This document shows positions 1 through 12,800 of a stretch of 64,000 nt of DNA, piece by piece. The DNA comes from Allomyces macrogynus ATCC 38327. Taxonomy: Eukaryota > Blastocladiomycota > Blastocladiomycetes > Blastocladiales > Blastocladiaceae. Within the stretch, counting starts at the first letter, position 1. Every line of letters begins with the position of its first letter. The notes below the pieces were generated by a model. It did not search any database. It saw nothing but the letters and a program-made list of their open reading frames with translations, and was not told where the DNA came from. The position numbers were made by a program, and so were the translations under genes. The stretch is taken from NCBI GenBank assembly GCA_000151295.1, contig GG745340.1, forward strand, positions 235,140 through 299,139, written 5' to 3'.

Positions 1-230
1 GACGCGTTGGTCCCTGCCACCTCAGCGTCAGGCCGGCCACCCCCGCGTTCTCTTTGCTGATCCTTCCACGACCACGACCACGTCCACGACCACGGCGACA
101 AGATCAAGTCCGATTACTGAAGCGCGATCCAACTTGCTGCACCCGACGCGTGCGTGCGCACCGGCTCCCGCGCGCTGCCCGAACAGCGTGCCCTTCAACT
201 GTGGACCATCGCGCCCAGCTCGACCCAGCA

Positions 231-3200
231 ATGGCCACCCCACACCAGCCCGCACCACGCCGTCCCTCCGCACCGACGATGCCCGCGCTCGCCGCTCTCT
301 CTGAAGCGCCGCGCGCCGCGTCCCCGACGGCCTCGCTCGTGCGGTTCGCACGGCACGCACAGCGCGACAGCCACTCGTCGCTCGCGCGCACCTCACACAT
401 CGCCTCGCGCAGCCCGTCACCCGCCGCATCCTTGGCATCGTCGCGCGTCTCGGCCTCTGCATCGGCAGGACGGCAGCCGTCGCTGTTCGTAGCAGCACCG
501 CGCCGGTCGTTCGAGGACCGCTCCGCATCCCCACCATCGCCACCACCCGCTGCAGCTTCCGCGACGCCGGTGCCCGCCGACCCGCTCGCGGCACGCGCGG
601 CGGATCTGTTGGCTGCGTGGCGGCAGCGAAGGCTGCTGGATGACGACTGGCTACCGCTCATTGACGATCCTGGCGCGCTCGTAGCGCGTGCACGCGACTT
701 GGATGCGCTGATTGTGCAGGTGCGCGATGTGCTGCAGGACCTCGATCTGCGCGAACCCGTGGCCGCATTTGACGGCGCCAAGAAACGGTGGTCGGTGCTG
801 TCGGCAACTGGCGCGGGTGTGCCCGGTCGGCCCGCAGAGCTTCGCGCCAAGCTAATGGGCGCGCTGCTCGACATGGAAGTGGATGTCGCCACATGTCACC
901 AGCTCGTGCAGAGTGCGTGCGCTTCCGTGTTGCGCTCTCGTTGGTGTGATCGGGCACGCTGACCGTTTGCGGTCACTAGATGATCCCAACGAGCTGCTGC
1001 AAGAGATCCTCGACGAGCACGACGAACCCAACGGCACGGCCACCGGACTCGCACCAGCACCACCACCCGACAACGACGAAGCCGCCCTATCACCAGCCGA
1101 CGCGCCCGCCGAGTCGAGCGACGTGGACGAACCCGTCGTTGTCCCCGCACACCACAAGACGCTGAGCACTGAGCCATTACTCTGGCACGAGCTGTCGCTG
1201 CTCAACGAAGTCTACCGCGCGCGCGACCTCGGCGTGCCCACGTGCCTATGCGCTGCGGGCGACTTGCTCGTACTCGGCACGACGCGCGGTCTGGTTGGTG
1301 TGTTTACGAGACACCAGCAGCTGCGGCATGTGCTCGGGTGGATCAAGCCGGCAGGTACGTCGTCCACCCCTCCCGATAACCGGATGAAGGAGACTCACCC
1401 CCGGGTGGCAGGACCCGACCAGCTGCAGCCTGTCACGGCCATCGACGTCTCGCAGTCGGGCCAGTTCCTGGTCGTCGGCCACGCCAACGCGCTCATTTGC
1501 ATTTGGAGCCTCGACCAGGGCACGCTCGTCAAAAAGATTCGACCAGTTCCGCCACCGCCGGCACGCGATCGGCTCACGGCGCGCGTCGCGCCCAAGGCCA
1601 AGCACCACGGGCACCGTCATGGGACCAAGATTTGTCACGTCAAGTTTGTCGGCAAGAGCAATCGCCGGTTTGTGTCGGCCGATGAGCTGGTGCGTGTGGT
1701 GGTTTGGGCCGTGACTGTGGAGATGGAGTACTCACGCGCATTTGGAATGCCGAAACTAGGGCGTCGCGTTCTATCATGTGCTGTCGAATCAGTTCCTGTC
1801 GAGCACGGAAACGCTGCGGCTGTTTGGCAGCTACGACAACCGGCTCAACCAGTCGCGCTTGACCACCATCTTTGCTGTCGAGACGTTTGATCGGTTTGTC
1901 GCTGTGATCACGCCGTTCAAGGTACTGACCGTATGCTCCTCGTCGGTCCAGCTTGCGCGTTGCCCTGATGCGTTCTGTTCCCGCAGATGGTCATCCTCGA
2001 CACTCAGCCCACGATCCGAACCGTCTACCGACGGCTGCGCATTGACACGGACGCGCCGGAAATCGGCCAAGCCGCCGTATCAGGTTGCATCGAGGTTTTG
2101 CCCGGCGCGACAGCACTCGTCTTCTCATGGTCGTCGTGGCTCTGCGTGCTCAACCTGGACATTGACACCGAGACGCGCGTCTTAACAGCACGCGTCGAGC
2201 ACGAGAGCGACGTGCCCGCGCCCGTGTTTGCCATCAAGTCCTTTTTGGGGGTTCGTCATACCTTCCACTGTCATGGCGACGCTGAACATGCCGTGCGACT
2301 GAACGCTGATTCAAGTCGCTCCACCGGGTAGGCATCATACCTGATTTTGCTCACCGACCAGCAAACCGCGGCCTTCTACTCGCTCAGCGAGCATCGCATC
2401 ATCGAGTCGGCGCACGTCACACCGATCGTCGGCCGCGACGACATTCTCGCCGTCTCGCAAAACCTCGGCGACCGCGGCGAAATCAGCTACGCGCAGGCGC
2501 TGGCCGTACCCGCTAGCGACGACGACCAAGTTTACGCACTCGGGCCCGTCGGTGTCCTCCGTGGCGACCTGGTCCCGCCCGAAGAACGGCTGCTCGCCTA
2601 CGCGCGGCTCGGCATGACCGCGACCGCCATCCACTTTGCGCTCAACCTGTACCACGGCGGCGCCGCAAGGAGTTATGTCAGCGACCCGACGGTTGCGGCC
2701 GTGACGATCGACCCGGACCACGCGCGCGACTTGGCGTACTGCGCGAGCTTGCAGTGCGTGCGCAGCACGCAGGACGCCGACGCGGATATTCCGCAGCTCA
2801 TGCACCTCCTGCTCGCGCTCGGCGGGGACGCGTTTCTCGCGGGCCAGTTCATGGACACTGTCCTGGAATGCGGTGCCGCAGACGTGTTTTTCCGACACGT
2901 GCTGGTCCTGCTGCGCACGCGCGAAGTCGCGCGGTCGGCGCTCCCGCCGAGTTTGGTCGCAGCGATGCTCGCGCACTGGGCGGCGACTGAGCGCGATGAC
3001 GAGTACGTCGAGACGCTCGAATCGGTCGACCCGACGGCAATCGACGTGGACGTGGCGTTCAAGGCGTGCCGCGCGCAGCAACTGCCAAGGGGGCTGCTCT
3101 ACCTGCACCATGTCCTCGGAGACTTGGATGCGGGACTCGACGATGTGAGCGCGACGGACTTGCCGTCGGCGCTCGCGTTTGTACGAGACGCGCTGCCAAT

Positions 3201-5557
3201 GCACGCGCGGTATCCGGCCGAGGCGAGGGACGCGATAGCGCGGTGGGTGATGCGGCATTTGGAGGCGCTGGTCGTGCAGGTTCCGGCACCGGTCTTGGTC
3301 GCGGTCGTGAGCGCATGTATTGACCATGCGACAAGACCGCAAGAGTTTGTCGCCGCACTGGCCGATTTGCGGCGCAGGGTCACGGGCGCGTGCCGCGCGC
3401 TCGTGAACGTGGTTCTGGTCGTGCAGGCGCAGCGGCACCCGCACCAGGTGATTATTGCGTCGGCCGACCTGCACGTGATTCTGAACCAGCTCATGGCCAT
3501 GGCCGACAACGCCGACAATGGCGGTCCCGGTTCCGGCAGCGACGACGACGATACCGACGACGTTGACCAGCTCGCGGCACCAATTCCCGCCGACCTAATC
3601 CAAGATGCCATGGTGCACCTGGCACGCACCCTGACCTTATCCCCAGACCAAGTCGCGCACTTGCTCGCGCACTGCGAGCACCGCGGGTTTTGGCGCGTTT
3701 GCGAACACATTTTCCTCGCTCTCCGCGACTATGCGCACCTGCTCGACTGTTACCTGCGCGACCCGACGCGCGCGCATGGCGTGTTTGCCGTCGTGCGGCA
3801 ACTACTTGACACGACCCGTGGCGACGCCGCGGCCACGGCCGCCGTGACCGCGCGGTTCCTCGAAGTCTTGCCGCGCATTGGCGCGCTGGACGCGGATGCG
3901 ACGGCACAACTTCTGGCTGGGCCGTTGGCGGCCGAATTGCCGCGCGCGCTCGAGGTGCTCACGGACGCGAGCCAAACGGACCCGGCGGTCCGGCTCGCAG
4001 TCGTGACGAGTCTCGCGCAGCAAGTCCCGACTTCACTCCCAGAACCCGTTCTGCGACAATGTCTGGCCGACCACGCCGTGCAGGGGCACGACGCGACCGT
4101 CATGCACTTGGTCGCGAAACATGCCGACCAGTTCACCGCTCACCTCGACGCGTGGCGCAACGTATGCGACGCGCACAACCAAGTGCGCGCGTCGTGCCTA
4201 TTGCTCGAGCGGCAGGGCGGGTCGTGGACGCGATCGACCGGCTCGNNNNNNNNNNNNNNNNNNNNNNNNNNNNNNNNNNNNNNNNNNNNNNNNNNNNNNN
4301 NNNNNNNNNNNNNNNNNNNNNNNNNNNNNNNNNNNNNNNNNNNNNNNNNNNNNNNNNNNNNNNNNNNNNNNNNNNNNNNNNNNNNNNNNNNNNNNNNNNN
4401 NNNNNNNNNNNNNNNNNNNNNNNNNNNNNNNNNNNNNNNNNNNNNNNNNNNNNNNNNNNNNNNNNNNNNNNNNNNNNNNNNNNNNNNNNNNNNNNNNNNN
4501 NNNNNNNNNNNNNNNNNNNNNNNNNNNNNNNNNNNNNNNNNNNNNNNNNNNNNNNNNNNNNNNNNNNNNNNNNNNNNNNNNNNNNNNNNNNNNNNNNNNN
4601 NNNNNNNNNNNNNNNNNNNNNNNNNNNNNNNNNNNNNNNNNNNNNNNNNNNNNNNNNNNNNNNNNNNNNNNNNNNNNNNNNNNNNNNNNNNNNNNNNNNN
4701 NNNNNNNNNNNNNNNNNNNNNNNNNNNNNNNNNNNNNNNNNNNNNNNNNNNNNNNNNNNNNNNNNNNNNNNNNNNNNNNNNNNNNNNNNNNNNNNNNNNN
4801 NNNNNNNNNNNNNNNNNNNNNNNNNNGGCCGCCGCGCCCGTGTCGGGTGCCGGCGCTGGCGCACATAGATGCCGCGGTGGCGGCGGCCCTCGATGGAGTG
4901 CAAGACGTGCCCGCGGTCCTCGCACGGGTCGTGACGGGGATGCCCGCGGGCACCCAGCTCGCCCCGTCGCTCACGCGGCACCTGTGTGCGGGCCTTGCCG
5001 CGGCGCGTGCCGCGGCCGCCGTGCACGCGGCGACGCGGGACGTGGTCGATGCCGAACGCGTGGCCGCGATCGCCGACGCGCGCGACTCGGCGCCCGCGAA
5101 AATCGTCTGGCGGGTGCCCGTCGTTGGCGCGCTGTGTTCCGCGTGCGGCCTGCGCATCCGCGGGGCAGACGTGCACGTGCGCGCGTGGACGTGCAGGCAC
5201 GTCGTACATGCGGCGTGTGTTGCGGGGAGGACGCGGGAGGAGAAATGTGTTGTGTGTGATGCCGAGCATCAACGGCGCGCGCATGCAAAGCATGTGAGGG
5301 GGAAGGGAGTGGCAGTGGGGGCTGGAAGTGGGGTGGAGGTGGTGGGGGAGGATGGGGAGGGGATGGGTAGTCCGCGGACGAGTCTCGAGGAGGTTGGTGG
5401 GAGGTTGTGGCGGCCGCCGCGGCATGATTGGGTACGTGATTCTCTGGGTTTATGGACGTGGGGATCGTCGAGCTGACGCGCATTGATTGTGTTTCTGTAG
5501 CACGCGCTCCTTCAGGTGATGATTCGCAAGGATGATGACGAGGACGAGTTTGAATGA
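231..5557 (+). CDS. VPS8: VPS8, CORVET complex subunit (interrupted by an assembly gap)
   Basis: VPS8 is the Rab5-binding subunit of the CORVET endosomal tethering complex. Exons as I read them: 231-912, 980-1689, 1760-1921, 1987-2250, 2332-4245 (gap), about 4827-5431 and 5501-5557. All placed junctions keep phase. Residues about 290-600 read as the N-terminal beta-propeller (LQPVTAIDVSQSGQFLVVGH, then ICIWSLDQGTLVKKI, which is typical of VPS8). A long helical solenoid follows. The C-terminus has a RING-like finger (CSACG ... CRHVVHAAC ... CVVC), as in Vps8. About 1,244 residues precede the gap and about 220 follow it, close to the usual 1,200-1,400. I chose ATG 231 because it has a good context and starts Ala-Thr-Pro-rich sequence; an in-frame ATG at 54 is possible. 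The last exon encodes a short acidic tail ending DEDEFE. The reading frame differs across the gap, so the gap length is estimated or it hides an intron. Confidence 0.88.
4246..4826. other. assembly gap (581 N) inside VPS8
   Basis: This is a run of N. It removes part of the helical solenoid of VPS8, between the middle of the protein and its C-terminal RING finger. Open frames reported across it are artefacts of N. Confidence 0.99.
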
Positions 5558-6387
5558 AGGTGGGGGGTTGTGGACGCGCTTCTGCCCCGTTCTTTCGCGT
5601 TACTTGTAGATGTGACGGGCTTGTGGGTGGAGACTGCCACACGCGCGTCGACATCAAAGAGCATTTTACTCCGGAGCGGCAGGCTCTCGGTCAGGATGCA
5701 TCCACGCAAGCGACGTGTTGGTTTCCAGGGATCTGCGTCAGGGCAGGGCATCGCGTGGACCAAGGCTACCTGCGCATTCAAGTGTTGTACCTAAATATCG
5801 GTGAAGCATCAGCCACCTCGTTGGCGACTTGTGCTCTGGGCTTTGTTCATCGTAAAGCGCAGGCCTTCTTCGGCGTGTCCCGTGCCTCTTTCATTTCTGT
5901 TGACCTGGCACGTTCTTTTGCCCCATCGCCCATCTTCGCCAGGGTCATCGCGAAACTCGCCACAACAATCGTCGCGACGGACATTATCAAGGCCCTATTT
6001 ACAACCCGCTCCTCCTTCCGGCTTCACGGCCGCCGCCCATCCTGTCCCGCATTTGCTGCCGACCGACCCTCATGAGCCCCGCGGTCAACGAGCCGCACGC
6101 GACTAGCCCGCTTGCCGTTCATCCAGCACCCATGGCCGACCCCCATGCTGCCAAGGAGTACCAGGCCGCCACGCGTCGGTTGCCGCCCAGTGTGGGCGGA
6201 CGTCAAAGGAAGGCCAGACTCGGCCAGACTCGTATTTGGGTCTCTCTCAGAAATGGCGGCACAACGTAATCACTCGTTCGCAAGACAAATCATCAAAACA
6301 AAAACCGTGGACTGACATTCACAATAACGAGACACTGCACCGCCATCCCATCCACATCCACCAAAAAGGAAAGTGCTCCACTTTCAT
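5558..6387. other. intergenic, no convincing gene
   Basis: This lies between the VPS8 stop and the 3' end of the decayed F-box/LRR gene, so it carries both 3' flanks. A plus-strand open frame at 5554-6075 starts inside the VPS8 tail and resembles no family I know. I see no tRNA, repeat array or mobile element. Confidence 0.6.
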
Positions 6388-8070
6388 TCAATACCAGACC
6401 ACATCAATCTTGGTCTCGAGCTCCTGCAGCATGATCTCACTTGGTTTGAATGCTACACCTTTGAGAGGTAAGGGCAGCCACCGCCAAGGCGTACGCGTGG
6501 GCATGTGCTTGAGCAGCGCTGATGCAAAGTACATGCCAAGCTCCGTTTTCTCCACACACACTTCGCGCAGATTCATCAGCAGCGACCAGACCCAGTCGGC
6601 AGCCAAGCCATCGACCAGCTCCTTGTTATCACCAATCCGGAGCACGCGGATACCTTTGGGCAACGCCATCGGCCCAATGCCGAACATGTTCCCCGTCAAA
6701 TCGAGCTCGAGCAGCGTGACTGGCCAGGAGCGATCGAGTGTGACAATGGACAAAGTTGTGACATTGCACGACGCAATTCGCAGTGTCACGAGTGTAGCTG
6801 GCATGTGCCGCACAAGCGGAACGATCGCCAACCTGGCATCGCAGAACATCCAATCGGTCTGGAACAGAGGCAGCTGTGACGCATACAAGTTGACTATCTC
6901 CATCTCCATTTCATGGCGATCATAGAACATGGTCATTCGAAGCGACTGGACTGAGGTGGGGAAGCTTGCTGCTATCTCTGCCAGTGGATCGTCCGTTTTC
7001 ATGGAAAGAGACAAGTCTAGAGTCGAGAACCCGGTGCGCGGCAACGCCCCCAAGATCAAATCCAATCCGGGCAAGGTCCAGCACGTGAGTGAGAGCGACG
7101 TCAAAAACTTGGACCGGTGGGCCAGGTCGGCCAGTGCTTTCGCAACACGCATCTCAGAGCCACTAAGTAACTCGTCGTCATCAATCTCGAGCGAGACCAA
7201 CGTTGGTGGGACGTGGCGGAACAACTCGGAATATTATACTTCCATTTCAAACAGCTTGCCGATCTTGTCGTCACTGGAACCTTGAGGGCACGTATGTGCG
7301 GTGGGAAGTGCGCCATGAAGGCACGCATCGTGTCCAAAGTGGCCGACATCCCCACCGTGTCCAGAGTTTGGTCAACAGCCGAGGGTGGCATCACGATCTG
7401 TGCCGGATTCATGTCCTCGCACAGAATCAAGGATTGACAATGCGTTGGGACCACAGAAATGGGATATAAATCCATCGTCATCGGCCTCAATCACATCGTG
7501 CAAGACCTGATACAATGGCGCTGAAAGCAACGTCCACCAACGTGACGCTACGTGACACTACGATCTTGTTTGGGTTGTGACCAGGTGATGGTGACGCTGG
7601 CATGCGGCCCAAGTCTCGCAGCAAAAGAATGGGACACAACTGAGGAGTGCCATTGCTTGGTTGGAAGTAGACCAGGTTGCCAATCGAGTCCTTGAAAAGT
7701 TCAATAAATCCCAGCGGCAGGCCAGTATTTTCCTTGATCCACAACTTTGCTTCCGCATCTGGGCGCCGCGCGCGAATCAAAGCATGCAGACACCAAGAGC
7801 AATGTCTAACTGCGTGTGCTTGCCGGCAGTCTCGTCGATGATCAAAGACTGCGCAAAGTGATCCAAGGCGGGACTGCGCTAAATGATCCAAGGCGACAGT
7901 CGGCAGCGTGGCAAACATTGACGCGGCATGTTCGGTGAGGCCATTCATGGTCCTGGGTCGTAACAAATGTGTTGCAGGCACTGCGCTAGTCGTTGTGGTT
8001 GGAACAGCGAGTTGTTGAGGCCGGTCGCGATGTGAGGGAAGAAACATCTGGGGAAGTGCTGGAAATGCAT
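6388..8070 (-). pseudogene. decayed F-box-like / leucine-rich-repeat gene
   Basis: Read on the minus strand, several frames must be joined to recover a protein. An F-box-like start (ATG 8070) reads FPRCFFPHIATGL and QRLAQCLQHI. A linker piece IGNLVYFQPSNGTPQLCPIL is in another frame. The 837-base 3' open frame (7224-6388) carries repeated LRR units such as VPPTLVSLEIDD, MPATLVTLRIASCN, VTLLELDLTGN and GIRVLRIGDN, and ends KIDVVWY. Between these parts I see at least three frame changes and one in-frame TAA (near 7235, in the frame giving DKIGKLFEMEV). A 25-bp tandem duplication at 7847-7895 itself shifts frame. A 56-bp intron could bypass the TAA but would have a poor donor. Most likely this is a pseudogene of a large F-box/LRR family; the alternative is a gene with several sequencing errors. 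The region is AT-richer than its neighbours. Confidence 0.65.
7847..7895. repeat. 25-bp near-perfect tandem duplication
   Basis: The 24-base block at 7847-7870 recurs at 7872-7895 with two substitutions, giving a period of 25. Because 25 is not a multiple of three, the duplication moves the F-box/LRR reading frame. The pieces on either side (minus strand: FATLPTVALDH, then SLIIDETAGKH) lie in different frames. Confidence 0.9.
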
Positions 8071-8207
8071 ATCTAGTCTTCCTTGTGATGCGTTGGTCAA
8101 GTTTCGTCGCTGTTGTTGATCACCGTTGACACAACGCGGCCCTACTGTCATTCGCCGGAGCCAGACATGACTTGCTGCAACAATCCACTTGCAATTTCTT
8201 TCACGCT

Positions 8208-11200
8208 ATGAGCGAAATGAACGGCAAGGACAAGTCGTGCGACCCCCGCGCACGACAGATCGTGGCCTCGCATCGCAAGAGGTCGACTCGAGCGCCGACG
8301 TCTTTGCAAGTAACCGACCCAATTCGACCAGCGCCCCGCGTACTACTCATGCACGACTCGGCCGTCGACCTTCCCGCGGGTGCTCCAGGCCTTTCGGAAC
8401 CACCTCCACCCGGAGAAGCCGACCGTGCACCATTTGGCGCCGTCCGCGTACGCGTGCGCGTCAAGCGGCACCCTGACGGCACCGTCGACCCCACCACCGT
8501 CGTCCAGCAAGTGCGTGCGGCCATGGCGGCGCGCCGCACCGTGAGCGGCTGGTCAGCCAGCGACCACGCTCTCGCGCAGCGCGTGTGGACGGCCTGGGCC
8601 GCATATGCGGCGGCGCGCAAGCGCGCCTGGCGCATGCAGGTCAAGGCCGCCGTCAAGTTGCAGTATACGACGCAGTTGCGGTGGCTCGTCGTGTGGCGGC
8701 AGCGGCTCGGCGATGTGCGAGCATGTAAGATGGCACAGCAGTTTCGTATGTTGCTATGCTGGTTGGTCGATGGTTGAGAAGTTGTGGCTGACTCGTGAGC
8801 ACAGGCGACAGACATACCAAGCGATCGGCTCTCCGCATCTGGGTCGTCGCAGCCAAGCGCGCTCAGCTCCGCAAGCGCCAAGCAGATCTGGCCGTACAGT
8901 GGGACCGGCACCAGAAAATGGCTCGCGCCCTGACCACGTGGCTCACCAAGGCTCGCTCGCGCGCCCAGGACCGGAGCATGTCGGCCTTGGCCCAAGCGCA
9001 CGCGCGGCACACTCGGCTGCTCGCGTGCGTGCGGCATTGGTATGCTGCGTACCTGGAACGTCGCGATCTCGCACCGCGTCTCGCTCGAGCCGATCGGTGG
9101 CACACGCTCAACCTGGCGCACCGAGCGCTTATGGAAATGAAGGCGCGCGCTCGGCAATTGCAGTTGTGGCAGCACACGCTTGCACCTGTCGTCGAGGCAC
9201 GGGAAAAGCAGACTCTGGCGGCGGCATGGCGCGCGTGGAGGGCCATGGTCCAAGAAGCACGCGAAAAGCGCCGCCAGCTCGAGCAAATCGCGCTCGAAAT
9301 CCAGGAACGGCACGAGCCGACACGACAATGGCGGCTTCTGCTCTCCGTTCTCGCCCACTGGCGCGCGCGGTGGCAGACCGTCGACGAGCAAGCCCAAGTC
9401 GCTCTGCAGTTCCGCGCTGACCGCACGAAAGCTGTTCTCGCGCATTGCTTCTCGCGCTGGAACGCAAGAACGCAATTCTTCCGCACTGCCGCGGCGACTG
9501 CCGACCGGCACTACCTCGCACGCATCTGGCACCGACTTGTCCACCGGTTCGCCGCCGCCGAGAACCAGTACCACCACCACCTGGCCCGGCGTGTCTGGCG
9601 GCAATGGGTGCACCGCGCACGAGCGCGCGTGGCCGCACGTAAGCGCACGCTCGCGGCCACGACATTCTTGCGGCATCGGCGACAACGCACCGCACTGGCC
9701 GCGCTCGCCACCTACGCGCAGGAGCAACGAGTCCAGGCCGAGCGCAAGCCGCTCGCAACTCGATGGGCAGCCGTCCGTCTCGCACGGCGCGTGCTTGCGC
9801 AATGGGTCGACGCCGTGCACGCGCGGCAGCACGCGTTCACGCTCGAGCGTCGTGCGGCCGAGCATGCGAGACGAGCGGAGCTGGACCGCGCATGGCGCGC
9901 GTGGAAGCTTTTTGTCGAGATGGAGCGGCTCAGGCGCACACAGGACCGGCTTGCCGAAGCGGTGCGCGACCGTGCGGTCATGTCGGCAGCGCTCGTGCAG
10001 TGGGTTGCGGCGTGGCGGCTGCGTGTGCAGTTGGGTGCAATCGAGGGGGATGTGGTCGCGCGGTTCGACCGACGGCGGGCGCGGAATACGCTGGTCGTCT
10101 GGCGAGATGCCGCGGCACGACAAGTTGCAGCACGGTGTGTCGTCGACGAGTTCAGGGGAAAGCAAGAGGTGGAGCGGGTGCGGCGGGCTTTTGCGGCGTT
10201 GCGACAGCACGTCGAGGAAAAGCGACGAAAGCGCGCTGCGGTGCAGCGAGCCGAGACGGCGCGAGCGTATTCGGTCAGGCGAGCGACGATCCTACGTCTC
10301 AAGGACATGGTGCGCCGGTTTCGGGCGGCTGATGCGGCTCGGTCTCGGAGTGTTTGCACTCAGGTACGACCGACGTTGTCTCGTCGGAAATGTTGATATT
10401 CTCAAACTTACTCTTGCCGTCCGAATCGACAGGCTCTTCGCCGCTGGCTTCTCGTCCTCGACGTGCGTCGATCCGATAAGGCAAGGGCTGCCGAGTTGCA
10501 AGCGGTTTTGCACAAGAGTACGGATATATCCGCCTGCACTTGGCTTCAGCCTGTCTTTCTGACTAGCTTACGAAACTTGGATCGAGGTAGACCAATTGGA
10601 GCGCTTGTTTTGCGCCTGGCGATTGTACGGCCAAACGCGTTTGCTCAAGACGCTCCGGCGCGACCAGGCCATCCGCATCCATGCCGTGACGGTTAAGACG
10701 ACCGTGTTTGTCCAGTGGCTCGACGCGGCACGGGTCCGGCGAAAGCTTCGGGTTCGTCATCTCTTTTTTGCTCTCTCCCGCTTCTCCACCAAACTGACTT
10801 CTCTACACCTATTGTAGCTGCAAGAAATGAAGTCCGTCCACCAGCACGAGTCAAGGCTCCTCGCGCGCACGTGGGCGCGCTGGCGGCACCGCATCCCCGA
10901 CTGGCATGCCGTACACGCGCTCAACGTCGTGCGCCCCGCCGAGTTCCACCGCGGGGTGGTCCTACGGCGCGCGTTTGAAGGGTGGTTGCGTCTCGTGCAC
11001 GCGCGCCGCGCGGCCATGTGGCGATTGCAGTTCCAGGAAAAATGGCGGCTAGTACAGCGCGGCGAGAGCGCGACCATGGTCGGCAACCGGCGGCCAAGTG
11101 CAGTGCAGGCGCACGATGACAGGCAAGTGGACTTGTTCGGCCCGGTCTTGGCGCCGGCCGCGGATAGGGACCCACCGTGTCCAGTGCCGGTCCGAGAGCC

Positions 11201-11378
11201 ACGACAGGAGCCGAAACGCGTGGTGGAGTGGGTGGAGAGTGGAGACTTGATTGATTTGGACCCGGCGCCGTCGTGGAGCGCGACACTCGTGTCGCCGTGT
11301 GGGGGCCGGCCAGCGCCGCGGCCATTGCTCGACCTGCCGGCCGAGTTTTTGATGCCGGCGCCGGTCCCTCGCCGGTAA
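8208..11378 (+). CDS. SFI1-like centrin-binding repeat protein
   Basis: Predicted 968 residues in five exons: 8208-8724, 8805-10363, 10433-10517, 10567-10751 and 10818-11378. Almost the whole protein is a basic, Trp/Arg-rich helix with a motif recurring about every 30 residues: hydrophobic-hydrophobic-x3-W, for example ALTTWLTKARS, AWRAWRAMVQ, VLAHWRARW, LAHCFSRWNAR, VWRQWVHRARAR, VLAQWVDAVH and LVQWVAAWRL. This is the Sfi1 centrin-binding pattern. Sfi1 proteins form long filaments that bind centrin at spindle pole bodies, centrioles and basal bodies. The small third exon (ALRRWLLVLDV) continues the repeat exactly, which supports the splicing, including a 49-bp intron. The C-terminus (after about residue 850) is Pro-rich and acidic without repeats. 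ATG 8208 is preferred because no better start lies upstream. Exact orthology is uncertain because the repeat is low-complexity. Confidence 0.75.
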
Positions 11379-11492
11379 ATAATGACTGGATTGACGTTTT
11401 GAATTGCGACAAAGAGTTTTTGGGAGCGTAATGAGCCGTTGGGCGGTTTGGTCGAGCTCAAGAAACCACAAACCAGGAGAACTACATTCCAT

Positions 11493-12800
11493 TCACACCG
11501 ACTGGACAAGCACATCGTCGTCCGACTCGAGCGCCGCGTTTTGCAACCCGTTCAAATGAGACCTGGCCGCCTCGACAATACTTGGCATGCAGCGGAGCGG
11601 GACGATATTGTGCAGGACCGTGCATTGAATACGTGATGGCGCGAGCCCACCGACCTTGGCGAACCGCGGCACGACAAGCTTGTTCTGGCGCTCGCGCACG
11701 GCCTGGCTCGCGTCGGCCGTCGTCTCGACACGGACAATGGCACGGGCAATCGACGCGTTGGCGTGCCTATACATTCGGACAACGGAACGTGAGCGGACGG
11801 GGTTGTGAGCGAAACGGGGAGAGAGGCACGCACGCGCCGAGAATCTCAATCGGCGGCGGTGCATTGGGCCGCTCCGGGACCACGTTGAACGACCGGAACG
11901 TCAAGAACACGTCCTCGTGCGTGAACACGGACGGCAGGTTCGTGACGAGCAAGGTGCGGCCCGACGCGTTGCCGATTTTCGGGTGGATAAACTGGGCTTC
12001 CCATTGTGCCGTGCCCTCGTGTTTTGGCGGCTACAGAGTGGTCGGTGGTCAGTCTCAGCAACGAACGGAGCGCAGGCAAGCGTTGAAAAATAGATGCTCA
12101 CCCTCGTGTAGACTTCGGGAACTTGACCCGTCAACGACACCTGGAACAGCGCGTGCCGCACTTCCGCGGCCGTGACGGGCGCGTCGCGAGACAGCTTCAC
12201 GAGCCACTTGCCCGTCGGGTTGAGCGACAGGTCAGTGCGACCTTGGATCACTGCGAGCGCGTGCGCTGTCGTGAGCTCTCGGCCAACGACAACCCCCATT
12301 CACAGCACGAACATCGGCGTACAGTAATCAATGTGCTCTGCCAAGAGCCCCGGCACCTGTTGCAGGAGCCGCACAACGTCTTCGGGTTGTGCCGACCAGA
12401 CGACGTTGCCAATCACAAGCGTGGCACCGTCACCGCGCGGCAACTCCTGGTCAATGGGCGTAAACTGGATCTTCGGGACTAGTGGTGCAGTTCCCGTGCT
12501 CAACCATCCAGCATCTTGCCTTTCAGGCCCCTGCTCGTCTTCTGGCCGGCCAAACAAGTCCACGACGGGCTTGGGCGGCGTGGCGTGCCCGAAATCCAGG
12601 ACGGGCTTGAATTCCTTGGGCCGGAACGCTTTCTTTTCCCAGAGGCGCGCGCGCTTGGGGCGCGAGGCAAGGTTCCGAACAGAGATCAGCGACGGGATCG
12701 CAAGACTGGTGCCATTAGTTGGCCTGGGTGTTGTCGAGGTAATGGTTGTGAATCGCAAAACGCTTGATCGCGCCGTTCTTGGCCAAGGGCACGGGAGCAT
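11493..12800 (-). CDS. RRM-fold protein, probably mitochondrial
   Basis: Predicted 370 residues. Exons on the minus strand: 12800-12323, 12265-12102, 12030-11834 and 11766-11493, all phase-consistent, with canonical-looking donors (gtacg, gtgag, gtgcg). The first 50 residues are basic and Ser/Thr/Arg-rich with almost no acids (TARSSVLRFTTITSTTPRPT), like a mitochondrial presequence. Two RRM-like halves follow. One begins ATLVIGNVVWSAQPEDVVRL and runs to KWLVKLSRDAPVTAAEVRHA. The second begins RTLLVTNLPSVFTHEDVFLT and closes with SIARAIVRVETTADASQAV. The RNP aromatic residues are weak, so RNA binding is plausible rather than shown. It is convergent with the SFI1-like gene, 114 bp apart. I do not recognise the exact family. 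Confidence 0.6.

Noticed and set aside
2335..3474. 379-codon open frame antisense to VPS8
   Set aside because: Compositional shadow; the plus strand encodes the VPS8 solenoid.
4059..5476. Long open frames running through the N gap
   Set aside because: They are produced by reading N as open; only the frames continuous with VPS8 on each side are real.
8201..10210. 669-codon open frame on the minus strand
   Set aside because: Shadow of the SFI1-like gene. Plus-strand exons show the repeat and clean splicing; the minus reading is Pro/Arg/Cys-rich without structure.
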